Assembly (NCBI RefSeq): GCF_018812025.1
Contig: NC_063066.1
Span: 6,629,882-6,693,881 of the forward strand
Direction: 5' to 3'
Source: Megalobrama amblycephala
Lineage: Eukaryota; Chordata; Actinopteri; Cypriniformes; Xenocyprididae
DNA: 64,000 nucleotides
In this document: in pieces, positions 33,960 through 45,528 of the stretch
Numbering within the stretch: position 1 is the stretch's first letter
How the letters are laid out: the number at the start of each line of letters is the position of its first letter
Made by a program: the position numbers and the translations under genes
Notes under the pieces: model-generated
Databases searched by the model: none
Told to the model about the DNA's origin: nothing
What the model saw: only the letters and a program-made list of their open reading frames with translations

Positions 33960-34202
33960 TTTGTTTCAAAAGTTTGGGGTTGGAACGATGTTGTAATGTT
34001 TCTTAAGTTCACTAAGGCATTCATTTGATACAATAATCATGTAAAATATGATTGCATTATCTTAAATTGTTACTAAATACTGTGATGGCTGTATTTCCAC
34101 CATCATTACTTCAGTCTTCAGTGTCACATGATTCTTCAAAAATCATTAAAATATGCTGATTTGATGCTCAAGAAACATTTCTGATTATTATCCAACCTGG
34201 TC

Positions 34203-34980
34203 TCATAGGAAAGACGTACCTGTTGGAACGTTTTCGCGAGTTGCCAAAATACGTACGAATGCGTACATATCACTGCAGTTTCCAACAGAAATGAACACTA
34301 GAGGCAGTAAAACGGCAAGCACTTTTAATCGTTTTCATACACCGTTACGAATACAGGGTCAGATTATGGATTAATAAAGACTCGTTCTCATGTCTCCTTG
34401 CACAATATTATGTTATGACTTCAAAACTTTTTTTACCAGAGTGCACGATTTGTAAACTAATATATTTTGGACTTTGCATCACTTAACCAGCTCCATATGT
34501 TTCGCTTTTTTGACATAATAAGCTTGCTCGGTTAGCTCAGCTGTTAGGGAGTTGTACTTAAGACGAGGAAGCCCTGGGTACAAATCCTGTGAATGGCGAG
34601 TCATGGTAAAAGAGCTCAAAGAAAAATCTAAACAAGCTAAAACGACATGATTACGGATGCTTTTTATGTCACATTTGCTTTTGTTAACACTATTGGCTAG
34701 GTTTAGGTGTAGTGTTGGTGGCACGTTATTTTAAAACGCAATGGAGTGCGAATTTAAAATCAGAACTGCGGTGATTTGTATAAAAACCAACGTCATAAAA
34801 ACGTACCATATTCACATTTATCTATTCCGGCAAAAAAAAAAAAAAAAATACGGAATACGCTTTTAGCGCCACTCAGTGGACATTTCACACCGAAACTGCA
34901 GTGATATGTACATATTGGTATGTATTTTGCGACTCGCGAAAATGATCCCACAGGTACGTTTTTCTAATGAGACTGGGTTG
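34203..34980. mobile_element. hAT-like non-autonomous element with 8-bp target duplication
   Basis: The terminal inverted repeats (CAACCTGGTCTCATAGGAAA and TTTCTAATGAGACTGGGTTG) share an imperfect match for about 60 bases, including the ACGTACCTGT core. TTATTATC is duplicated at 34195-34202 and 34981-34988. It is 778 bp with no transposase. It carries a tRNA-like segment near 34523-34600 and an A-rich run near 34834-34849. Confidence 0.88.
34523..34600 (+). other. tRNA-like segment inside the hAT-like element
   Basis: GGTTAGCTCAGCTGTTAGGG is A-box-like, and GGGTACAAATCC about 45 bases on is a degenerate B box. The stems do not close properly, so this is a tRNA relic or SINE head and not a functional tRNA. 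Confidence 0.45.
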
Positions 34981-35021
34981 TTATTATCAATGTTGAAAAC
35001 AGTTCATATTTTTGTGGAAAC

Positions 35022-36705
35022 CATTGTTGTTAAATTGTCCACGTGATTTAGTAAATCGAGGGAACAAAATAGTAAATTGTGCGCACAATTTAGTAAATCG
35101 AGAGAACGAAATAGTAAATCGAGGGAACAAAATAGTAAATCCTGCACATGATTTAGTAAATTGAGGGAACGAAATAGTAAATCCTGCACACGATTTAGTA
35201 AATCGAGGGAATGAAATAGTAAATCGAGGGAACAAATTAGTAAATCCTGCACATGATTTAGTAAATCGAGGGAACAAAATAGTAAATCGTGTGCACAATT
35301 TAGTAAATCGAGGGAACAAAATAGTAAATCGAGGGAACAAAATAGTAAATCCGGCACACGATTTAGTAAATCGAGGGAACGAAATAGTAAATCGAGGGAA
35401 CAAAATAGTAAATCCTGCACATGATTTAGTAAATCGAGGGAACGAAATAGTAAATCATGTGCACAATTTAGTAAATCGAGGGAACAAAATAGTAAATCAT
35501 GTGCACGATTTAGTAAATCAAAGGAACAAATTATTAAAACATGCTCACGATTTAGCAAACGATTTAGAGAGAACAAAATAGTAAATTGTCCGTGTGATTT
35601 AGGAAATTGAGTGAACGAAAGTAAATTGTCTGTGCGATTTAGTAAATCGAGGGAACAAAATAGTAAATCCTGCGCACGATTTAGAAAATCGAGGGAACAA
35701 ACTAGTAAATTGTCCACACAATTTTGTAAATCGAGAGAACGAAATAGTAAATCGTCTGCACGATTTAGCAAACCAAGGAAACAAAATAGTAAATCGAGGG
35801 AACAAAATAGTAAATCCTGCACACAATTTAGTAAATCGAGGGAACGAAATAGTAAATCATGTGCACGATTTAGTAAATAAAAGGAACAAATTATTAAAAC
35901 ATGCTCACGATTTAGCAAACGATTTAGAGAGAACAAAATAGTAAATTGTCCGTGTGATTTAGGAAATCGAGGGAACGAAAGTAAATTGTCTCTGCGATTT
36001 AGTAAATCGAGAGAACAAAATAGTCAATCGTGAGCATGATTTAGTAAATTGAGGGAATGAATTTGTAAATTGTGCACATTATTTAGTACATTGAGGGAAC
36101 AAAATAGTAAATTGTGTGCACGAAATAGTAAATTGTGGGCATGATTTAGTAAATTGAGGGAACGAAATAGTAAATCGTCTGCATGATTTAGCAAATCGAG
36201 GGAAAGAAATAGTAAATCGAGGGAACAAAATAGTAAATCCTGCACGCGATTTAGTAAATCGAGGGAACGAAATTGTAAATCATGTGCACGATTTAGTAAA
36301 TGGAGGGAACGAAATAGTAAATCATGTGCACAATTTAGTAAATCAAAGGAACAAATTATTAAAACATGCTCATGATTTAGCAAACGATTTAGAGAGAACA
36401 AAATAGTAAATTGTCCGTGTGATTTAGGAAATCGAGGGAACGAAAGTATTGTCTCTGCGATTTAGTAAATCGAGAGAACAAAATAGTCAATCGTGAGCAT
36501 GATTTAGTAAATTGAGGGAATGAATTTGTAAATTGTGCACATTATTTAGTACATTGAGGGAACAAAATAGTAAATCGTGTGCACGAAATAGTAAATCATG
36601 GGCATGATTTAGTAAATTGAGGGAACAAATTAGTAAATCGTGCGCATCATTTAGCAAATCGAGGGAACGAAATAGTAAATCGTCCGTACCATTTAACAAA
36701 ACAAT
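35022..36705. repeat. Satellite of alternating 21-bp monomers, about 80 units
   Basis: Two monomer types alternate: AGTAAATCGAGGGAACAAAA(T) and AGTAAATCCTGCACACGATT(T). They form a 42-bp dimer. A longer marker block (GGAACAAATTATTAAAACAT) recurs near 35522, 35882 and 36348, showing higher-order structure with unequal period. The ends (ATTGTTGTTAAATTGTCC left, and CCATTTAACAAAACAAT right) look inverted, so the array may sit inside an old TIR element. Long open frames on both strands come from the multiple-of-three period. Confidence 0.9.
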
Positions 36706-38520
36706 CTAATTCTTTACATAGTAGGAAAAGAAGAATGTTCGTAACAGAAGATTCACTATAAATGTTTTGTATGTGCTATATTGTCATTGCTGTTGTTTTC
36801 TGAATACTCGAAAGTCTTGCCTTCTTGGAGATACAGGGCCACCAGAAATCTTTAGGATGAATCAAACATGGAATGAGTTATGCCAAATTTATGCAAGCCA
36901 GACCGAATACAAATATCAGCAAAATTGCCATGCGAATGTGAATTTCATCGGCGTTGCCTTCAAACCCATATTTTTTAGTATTTCCCTTTTTTAATCAAAA
37001 CAAATTACCGCATGAAACTCTCTTTCCGCCGATTAGGTGTGACATATAAAGTTGGTTAAAGGGAAGTCTCTGGTGAATTTCAAATTGAATGCAATATTCA
37101 GTGGAGAACATGCCTTGGAGGAGCCATGTTGTTATCGTAACAAGTCTGTCAGTGGTAGAGGGCTTGTGTGAAGAGATAAAAGGTCTATTGTGTGTGAAAA
37201 CAACCTTTGTTTAGACTCGGGGATATTCCCTGATTTAACATTCAGCTGTCTACCTTTAAGCTACAACAAATATTGCAACAAGGCATGAGGAAAAGAGTTG
37301 GAGGGATGAATTAATCGAGGCCCGGTATTGTAGCTTGTGTTGTATTTCCACTGACCGTTTCATGTGTGAGAGAGGAGGCAGAGGCTGATTAAATTTGATA
37401 GGAGGCAAGCAAGAGGAATGTGTACACAAAGGCAGGCGAGAAAATTATCTGCAGGAGACTTGTCGGCATAGAGAATTGTGTTGGCCGAAGTGATTCTGCC
37501 TATTGTAATCAGAAAAATACAGGGACATCGTAGCAGGGGTTTACTCACCCACGGAGGAAAGGAGGGGAGGTTCGAATCCTATTTTGGCCCATTTTCATTT
37601 CAATATTTGCATGAAGTCAGAATGACTGTTCTTAAGATCACATTTCTCTGTCAGAGATAGAGAATTCTCCAGTCTCACGCTGTCACTGAACGGGGATTCA
37701 AATAAGCTCCTGCTCTCTCTTTGTGCAGATTAGATGTCAGTTAACTTCCACTCCGCCCTTTGTGCTGTACTAAAACCCACGGGGGGCCACTGCTGCGTGA
37801 TTTACAGGTAATAAAACCAGTCAGAGATGACAGCCAGAGACAGGCTGCTACCACAGACTTGTATCAAATGAGAACAGTCAATACATCTCTGTGATAATAT
37901 GAATTATTCTCTTTATGTGTCATAAAGGAGCTGCCTTCAGCTATTTAATGCCTGCCAGGCGGGAAATCACGAACTTTGGCATCTGATAGAAAATAGATAA
38001 TAAAGAGACAAATATGTGCAGGTGGGTCAGCGTTTACAGTGTATTTATTCTATATATATATATAAAAAAAGGGTTGAATAACTATCAATCAACATTGATT
38101 AATTTTCTGTGAAATATTGTCTCTTGCATGCTAGAAATATTCTGCATTTTAGACACTTTTGTCACTTAAAATTGCATGACTTTTTGGCAACCCGCAAACA
38201 AATGATGCTGATGGATGTCAGTTCACTTCAAATTCACATAGTCTGTTTCCAGAAGTGTTAGGTAAAATAGAGGTAGGGAGCAAGAATTTGAATAAAATTA
38301 TGGTTTTGAAAGCTGCACAGATGTATCACTGTCTAGGACAGAATAAAAATAGTGTCTGATGGAGCAGTTAAAAGGAGATGATTTATTTATAAAAGTTCTT
38401 CCCAATCCCAGACTCTATTTCTTCTGAGAAATTCAGTCTTTGAACATTTGATTGGTTATCTCTAAAACTCATTAGACATGATGTCACGGTGCCTTTTGGT
38501 GATTTTGCCAAGAAAGACGT
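36706..38520. other. Candidate conserved non-coding tract
   Basis: 37040-37900 is single-copy-looking with balanced composition (AGGCTGATTAAATTTGATAG, GAATTAATCGAGGCCCGG). No repeat ends or spliced exon are visible. A short TA run lies at 38050-38063. Confidence 0.35.
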
Positions 38521-38739
38521 TCCTGGATCAACATATTTTATTGATCCTGGAACAAATTCCTGTCTGAAAATTTAGTCCTAACCATATCCCTATCCCTAAA
38601 TCTAACCCTACCCATAAGTTTTCCCTAAAATCAGAGGGAAATTATAGAAGCACCTAAACCTGGTTGTAAGTCTAAACTTGAAATAAACTGTAAACTTGTC
38701 CCTCAGATCTGATTGGTTGATTGGAATGTTGATCCAGGA
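38521..38739. mobile_element. Short inverted-repeat element, TCCTGGATCAACAT termini
   Basis: TCCTGGATCAACAT at 38521 is inverted as ATGTTGATCCAGGA ending at 38739. A further copy of the inverted motif (TTGATCCTGGAAC) lies just inside the left end, and CCCTAACC-like tracts sit in the middle. Confidence 0.65.
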
Positions 38740-40343
38740 TAAAAAAAAAAAAACAGTATTATACAGGAACATATCGTACTTGGATGCCTGTGTGAAACAT
38801 TAATGAGAAGCATTCATACACACAATAAAAAAAAATGATGCTTGTTTTTACCTTTTGGACACATCCACAGGTGAAGTTCATTAATGGCCAATGGACACAA
38901 CCATAAAAAGATTAAATATATGTATTTACTCATTCAGTTTGTCTAATGCAAAAACAATCCCTTAAAAATAAAAGTAGGTCAAGAAATTCTTATTCACTGC
39001 ACATGAATGTCCAAAGAAATAGCTGATCCATAATTTACTATGACACCATGATGAATTACTCAAGAATCCTCCTAAAGCTTTTATTTATAGTAACAGCATC
39101 AATTTTATTTGTTTAATATCACCTCTAAACATCGGACAGTGCTTTGTGACCTGCCAGATAATGCTGCTCCACAAATTCAGCTCTGATCTTGAACAGCCGT
39201 AGCAGTGTAACTAGCATAATATATTGCATCTAAAGTGGCATGAATGCGTTGAGTACGAAGATCCACTTAACAACTGGCATCATCAAATTTTCCACTTCTG
39301 CATTCTTGCCAGACGATTAAACCAGGATCCTGTGGTGCCCTTCAAGCCGGGATCAAAACGCCTGGCTATTTCGTGGGCGCACATCTTGGGCTTTAATTGC
39401 GTATAACATGTCAGATCTTTCAGGAGCTGAGTTTGCATAATTACATTATTATTCTATATACTTACATGACCTTCAAGTATATGACTACTAACAGGGAGGG
39501 CCAGGACCGCCTAATCAAAGTCAACTTGAGTTTAGAGGAAATGCAAGCTAACCAGTGCTCTATAAAGCTGGCCGTTTATCATGCAAACAAATGCAATCAT
39601 ATTCCTCTTGTTTAAGATATAAAGAATCTGTATTATATAAAAGCAGAGCTTTTTTATCCAGTCTGTATTATATTGTGCACAAATGCATAGACTCTGCCTT
39701 ATTCTGTAGGTTTTCCTTTTGTAATATTTCTGAATTTTGCAAATGCAATATTTGAAGCAGTAGCACATTGAATGTTCAGATTGGTGTGAATGCAAGCAGA
39801 CGGGTTCATACAATGCATGCATACATAAACAAATAGCACCATCTTCTGAATATTGAAAACAGTTGCATCTCTGGTTCACAGTGGGACCTCCCATTGTTAT
39901 GCCAGTGTATTTTGAGTCACAGCGAACCACCCTAATATGTGAAACCGAAAGACTTGCTTTATTTGTGGTCTTTAAAACAGTATTATTATACATCAGGCTA
40001 TGATTTGAATGATGTTTTGATTCTTGAGAGCAAGGGTCATTTAAGATGAGTCATTTTCACAGTACTAAGCCTTACATCTCTTCTCAAATACAGATAAAAT
40101 GTTCATGTAAGTTCACAGTGCATTCACTAATGTTAATAGATGCTAATTTAAATAAAAAAAAATGTCTTGGTCATTGTTTAGATTGTCGTCACCTACTGTA
40201 AGATAAATTAATGTTGTAGAAGTACAGCATTTAGAAGTTAATGTTTACTAATGTAATTAATTAATGCGAGCAAATGAAACCTTGTAAAGTGTTTCCGAAA
40301 GTTTTATTTTATGACGGTCAAAGTATTGCTTTGTTATTTAAGT
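38740..40343. other. Unique non-coding sequence
   Basis: No repeat ends, RNA gene or exon is recognised. 39420-39620 is balanced and could be constrained. The 153-codon minus frame at 39532-39993 is Cys/Tyr/Ile-rich, has no domain and spans AT-rich sequence, so I do not call it a gene. Confidence 0.45.
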
Positions 40344-41341
40344 GTTTCTGCCACTGAATAAAAAAATAAAAAAGGTAATTGAGACTTTTTATTTCACAAA
40401 TCTGACTTTTTTTTTCCTCAGAATTTTGAGTTTATATCTTGCAATTCTGACTTTCTGACATGCGAGTTAATTGCGAGTTATAAAGTCAGAATTATGGTTT
40501 ATAAATGCGCAATTCTGAGAAAAAAGTGTCTTTTTTCCTCAGAATTTGACTTTATATCTCACAATTCTGAGAGTAGTACTCAGAATTGCGAGATGTAAAC
40601 TTTCATTTGCGTTAAAAAATCAGAATTGTGTGAAAAAGTCAGAATTGCAAGTTTAAACTATCTCGCAATTCAGACTTTATTTCTCGCGATTGCCAGTTTA
40701 TATCTCGCAATTCTGAGAAAAGTCACAATTGCAAGATATAAACACGCAATTGTGAGAAAAAATCTGAATTGCGAGGAAAAAAGTCAGAAGTCACTCGCAA
40801 TTCTGATTTTATAACTCACAATTCTAACTTTATTTCTCACAATTGCGAGTTTATATCCTGTAATTCTGACTTTATTTCTCAAACGGTAAGTTTATATTTC
40901 ACAATTCTGACATTATAATTTGCAATTGCGAGAAAAAAATCAGAATTATGAAATAAAAAGGGTAACACTTTAGAATAATGGTCATTAGTTAACATTAGTT
41001 AACTACATTAGTTAACATGAACTAATAATGAACTGCACTTATAAAGCATTTATTTATCTTTGTTAATGTTAATTTCAACATTTACTAATACATTATTAAA
41101 ATCTTGTTAACATTAGTTAATGCACCGTGAACTAACATGAACAAACCATGAACAGCTGTATTTTTATTAACTTATGTTAACAAAAATGAACAAATACAGT
41201 AACAAATGAACTGCTCATGGTTAGTTCATGTTAGTTAATACATTAACTAATGTTAACTAATGACCATTATTCTAAAGTGTTACCATAAAAAGCAATAATC
41301 TTTTTTTTTTTTTTTTTCAGTGGCAAAAACAAGCTTCCATA
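40344..41341. mobile_element. GCAATT/CAGAATTG-rich inverted-repeat element, split by a hAT-like MITE
   Basis: GTTTCTGCCACTGAATAAAA at the left is mirrored by TCAGTGGCAAAAACAAGCTT at the right. The interior is built from quasi-repeated blocks TCGCAATTCTGACTTTATTT and CAATTGCGAGTTTATATC in both orientations. A 324-bp hAT-like element is inserted near the right end. A second, uninterrupted member lies at 54984-55412. Confidence 0.75.
40961..41284. mobile_element. hAT-like MITE, GGTAACACTTTAGAATAATG termini
   Basis: The left end GGTAACACTTTAGAATAATG is perfectly mirrored by CATTATTCTAAAGTGTTACC. The 8-bp duplication ATAAAAAG flanks it at 40953-40960 and 41285-41292, as for hAT elements. Nearly the whole 324 bp is palindromic and dominated by GTTAACATTAGTTAA-type motifs. 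Confidence 0.93.
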
Positions 41342-42104
41342 CTTTCTATCAAACTAATGTTTAATCCGGTTTATTTTTTGTTTCCTTAGGCTGTTTTACC
41401 AGCACAAACATATTATAAAATATTGACAGTTTGCAGGGAGTGTCAACAGATAAGAAAAATTTCTTTTTAATTGAGTTGAAGACCCTATGAATGTTAGGCT
41501 GTGGTTATTTAGCTCTTTCTGTGGCAACAGCTGATAGTATCTGTGTTTCTCTTTTAATCAAAAGTGCCATGGGCGAGTCATGATGGGCTGACACACTTGA
41601 GCTGTCAAAATCTTTCTACCTCGGTGTCATTCTGGTGTTTGTGGCACTTCTGTTGGGAGGGGCAATGTAGCGACGTAACCCGTTTCGGCTTCCACCTTCT
41701 CCCTCCCCTCAATCCAAGGGGATGAGACGCATGTTGTTTCTGATAAACCACTGTGATCAATCTTACGGATGCACAGCGAATCAGTGGAGCGAGAGCCTTT
41801 GAAAATCAAGCCTTGTCCCAGTTGTGCCAGCCAATGATTATGTGGTCAGTGATGCCAAAGGCGAGACAGAACATCAAGGCATTGGAAGCAGTAGTCTGTC
41901 AGTTCTCTGTACTAATTAAACCTAAACAAGAAGCTCAGTGAAATAGTAGCAATAAAACAGAGATCCCACCCATGATTAGTAAAATTATTTAAAGAGATAC
42001 ACAGTGCAGTTCACTAAAAATTAAAATCCTCTCTCATATCTTTTTTTTCTTCTTCTGTGGAACACAAAAGGAGATACTTTGAAGAATGTACTTGTTGCTC
42101 TTTT
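41342..42104. other. Unique non-coding sequence
   Basis: Nothing recognisable beyond a CTTCTTCT-rich stretch near 42041. Short opposing frames at 41627-41941 lack domains. Confidence 0.5.
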
Positions 42105-42330
42105 CTTTACAATTACAGTAACGGTAACGAAAGCACAACGCAACATGACACGATAAATCCACGACCGTAAACCGATGCCTCATTCCATTTATGAAGTAAT
42201 CAAAATACTTCTCATAGGAATGGGATTTGCAATGGTCGCTTTGTCACGTCCAGTATAGACTGCTTCTAGCTGAGGCGACGCGATGTGACGCATTAACTGT
42301 CATGTCCGGTGTAGACACAAATGTGTTGCT
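42105..42330. mobile_element. Decayed copy of the CCGTGTCTACACCG MITE
   Basis: It shares the segments CCGTAAACCGATGCCTCATT, CACGTCCAGTATAGACTGCT and TGTCCGGTGTAGACAC with the copy at 18555-18815. The left end is degraded. Confidence 0.65.
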
Positions 42331-42347
42331 CATTGTTAGCTAATGCA

Positions 42348-42895
42348 TTAAAGGTGATAGAGAGGATTTTTTCGTCGACTGAGAATCCAAAGACTGTTAC
42401 TGAGTTTTTGAAATGAGCGCATGCGTAAGAACAACCCCCCTCCTTCACAGCTCATTTCGAGGGAACGCCTCCCAAAACTCATGCACGAGTATTGGAACAC
42501 GAGTGTTTGTTTACCACCGGCATTCGCTGTGTCGTGTTAGTGGATTCATTATGTCGGACTCACTGCAGGTAACTCATAATCTGCAGTTGTTACTCCTGTC
42601 TCCGGACAAAAACATTGCATACAGCGCCTGTGGAGTGTGGAAAGTTACTGGAGCGCGCAGCCGCGCACATCTCTCACAAGGAACGTCATGGCAGTGATTG
42701 ACAAGCCAGAGGGCCAATCGTTTACGCGATGAACGATTGGCTGATGTTTTTAAGGCCCTACCTCGTGCACAGATGATGTATTAATATTATTACTTTCAGT
42801 GCACCTAATAAATAGTCTTTTATCAGTTAGTAAAGACAGTTTGAAGTAATATTGCAAAAATGTATAAAACAAAACATCCTATTTAGCACCTTTAA
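42348..42895. mobile_element. TTAA-flanked element, AAGGTGATAGAGAGG terminus
   Basis: The left TTAAAGGTGATAGAGAGG and the right CATCCTATTTAGCACCTTTAA are imperfect inverted ends. TTAA lies at 42348-42351 and 42892-42895. The 94-codon plus frame inside (42413-42697) has no recognised domain. CpG-rich sequence and CCAATCGTT motifs at 42700-42740 resemble a promoter. Confidence 0.75.
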
Positions 42896-43800
42896 CTGAA
42901 GTTAACCTTATTGACGTTGACCTTATTGTAAAGTATACCATTATTCACTAATAATCTTCCACTCCAGTGAGCTGTTAACTTCTGCAACTCGATCAATGAG
43001 TCTGTGAGTTGAACTTGAGAATCACATCAGTTGATTCATGAACAAATCATTCGGACAATTACTTAATTAAACTAAATTATCTGATGTACTAAAAGCAATA
43101 ATACCATTTCTGTGTATTATCACAGATTGACTTTGAAAATATTGATGGTGTCCTTATTCAAGCCAAAGAATTTCCTCATGGAAGCTGAGATGATTTACTC
43201 TTGTATTTCAACAGTAGCATGTCATTGTGCTCATAAAAGTCATTTGCAACCCACAGATTATTTGCTGTGAGGCGGACCTTTTCTATTCACCGTTCACAAG
43301 GCACTGTTGTGCCTCTTGGTTTCCACTCACTCATTCCCAGCAATAAAATATCAGTCAAATACTTTTCCACTTCAATGGACTAATTTCAGGTCCTTGAATG
43401 ACTTTTCGTTGAGCTCCATTAATTTTTACTGCGGACAACCTCAAGGAGTTTCTTGCATACGGCTGCTGTAGTGGCAGAGAAATCCACAGATATGGAGCAT
43501 GTTTGAGAGAAACTCGTCTTTCAGATGTGGAAGCTCAGCCTAGACAGGATCCCACTGGAGTGTTATTTTATTTTATTTTTTTCATCTTAAAACTCATGAA
43601 AGTTGCTAATGGCGATGAAGACTGTATGTTGGGAATTATTGATTGCCTTTATTCACTGTTATGTATCACCAATGTTAAGGGCAGAATGGTGAACTTTAAA
43701 GTTCTTTCAGGTCAATATTTGTTTGAATTTGTTCTATGAAATTTTCTAAAGACACACACACACAACAAAATAGCAAGATGTTTATTTAATATGTATGTCA
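42896..43800. other. Unique non-coding sequence
   Basis: GATTCA/ATGAAC-type motifs near 43000-43070 resemble those at 25780-25910. The rest, including a 78-codon frame at 43503-43739, shows no gene evidence. Confidence 0.5.
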
Positions 43801-43821
43801 ATGTAGGGACGTTCTGGGCAC

Positions 43822-43875
43822 AGCTGAGACTTGTATTACATCTTGTAAAAAGGGGCATAACAGGTCCCCTTTTTA
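43822..43875. mobile_element. Right-end fragment of the GGGGACCTAT family
   Basis: AGACTTGTATTACATCTTGT then AAAAAGGGGCATAACAGGTC and CCC is the inverse of the left end at 27844. The left part of this copy is missing. Confidence 0.7.
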
Positions 43876-43959
43876 ATACCGATCAAGACAAAACAGTTTT
43901 TAAAATTCAGGTAATCTATACAAAGTAAATCAAATGTAAAATCTTTTTTTTTTTTTTTA

Positions 43960-44340
43960 TTCAGCTATGAAAAATGTTCTAAGAAAATTTGCTAATGTTC
44001 CCAATTAGTTATTTACATATTCAAAATAATGTTTTAAAAAATGTTTCCTTCTTGGTTATGCAATCATTAATGAAACCATTCCATTATAAAATTCTGCAGA
44101 CATTTTGAGAATGTTACTTTTGAATATTATGTGAACATTCTGAAACAAGCAGTAACATAAAAAGAAGAGAAAAAAAAGTATAAATAACATGTAACATTTG
44201 AGAACATTATTAAAGACTGTATAACTTTGAACAAACATTCTATTAATGTTACTAGATGAACATTTGTTCATAACTGAGAAAACCTTGCCAGAAGTTCTGA
44301 AAATGTTCCCAAATGAACATTCCAATTTAATAGTCATTTA
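43960..44340. repeat. GAACATT/AATGTTC-rich degenerate repeat
   Basis: AATGTTC and GAACATT words recur about every 20-40 bases in both orientations (for example 43975, 43996, 44145, 44205, 44262, 44303). I recognise this style from fish genomes. No coding capacity. Confidence 0.55.
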
Positions 44341-45528
44341 CGATTTGCAATTTTTTAGACCTCTATTAAAGCATGAAAATGCAGTTCAAAACCCATTTTC
44401 TTCTATAATCAGACATTTCAGAGTAAAACAAGATATTCAAAAAAAAAAGAAAAAAAAAAAAGTACTGTAGAATGGCACTTGAATATAGAATGGATAATGA
44501 ACAGTTGGTATTCGATTGATAAAAGATGAGAATTTTTTTATTTTATTATTATTTTACTAGGAATGAAATGGGCGATGAATCATTCACAATAGGACCGGCA
44601 AGCCTGTATTAATGGATGGAAGTGTTTAATATTGTGCAATAAGGGAATCAAAAAACAATTTCAGTCCAAATCATGAATCACTGTTTTACATCTACAGCAT
44701 TTCTGATCACCCAGATGGCAAGATATTAATTTATTTATGTTACAAAAATAGCAAATGAGTATATGTGTTCATGTGTTCATGTCAGCTTGTCTTCAGCTGT
44801 CCACCAGTCACAGTCTAGTTTTTCTGTCGGTTGATTTGCCCTGCTCTTGGGATGCTACCGGTCAGTGTGATGTCAAGGGAGCCTCTTTTACCAGCATGGT
44901 GACAAACCACACACTTAACAGTCGAAGTAAGAGAGGTTGGTGTGACAAGGGTGGCAAATTGCCTTTCAACAACCCGGAGACGTTACCAGGGCTTGCCCAG
45001 TAAGATAGAATTGTCATGTTTTCCACTGTGTCCCAGTTCAAAAGATTTCCCGCTCAGGTCATTGGTCAATTGATTAGATAATGTTAATTAACACTGGTCT
45101 ATTAGAGCTCTGAGCTGTTCGGGATGTTACTTGATAAAGTCATGCTAGCTGCTTTAATTATAGCCATCTACCATAAAATCAATACGAGTGGCTTGGCAGC
45201 GCTAATGTTCGGCTATATTGATTTGAAATAACAATAAATTGAGGCCCGATTACTGGTAGAGATTAATGAATGACGATGTTATTTTCTTCATGTAATCAAG
45301 GAGATTCCTCCACTTTTGTCACATGTGCATTAGTTGGCAATACTGTAGATGCACTTCTGGGCACTACATTAAACACACACATTTTACTTCACCTGATTTA
45401 TAAGGTTACATTTGCACTTGAAAATCATGAATTTACTATTTTTATAGACCTGTCAAAAGCTGGATGGTTTAATGCTGAGTGTTATTTATTTATTTATTTA
45501 TACTCTTAATAGGAAGCCTTTAAAAATT
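44341..45528. other. Unique tract with a candidate conserved non-coding element
   Basis: 45030-45280 contains GGTCAATTGATTAGATAATG, then TTAATTAACA and GCTTTAATTATAGCCATC. This is a dense set of homeodomain-type cores in balanced sequence. No exon was found. A TTTA run lies near 45484-45502. Confidence 0.4.

Larger units (their letters stand above)
33985..35021. mobile_element. Dispersed fish repeat (GTCTTCAGTGTCACATGATT family), split by the hAT-like element
   Basis: TCAGTCTTCAGTGTCACATG through AAGAAACATTTCTGATTATT is a common teleost repeat. Its continuation TTATTATCAATGTTGAAAAC appears after the inserted hAT-like element, at 34981. The left boundary is approximate. Confidence 0.6.

Noticed and set aside
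35004..35936. A 310-codon minus-strand frame with Leu-rich heptads resembling a coiled coil
   Set aside because: The heptad is the direct result of the 21-bp satellite monomer. Frames on both strands are equally open.
39532..39993. 153-codon minus-strand frame as a host gene
   Set aside because: It has no domain, an AT-driven composition, no splice or promoter context, and an overlapping opposite-strand frame of similar quality.
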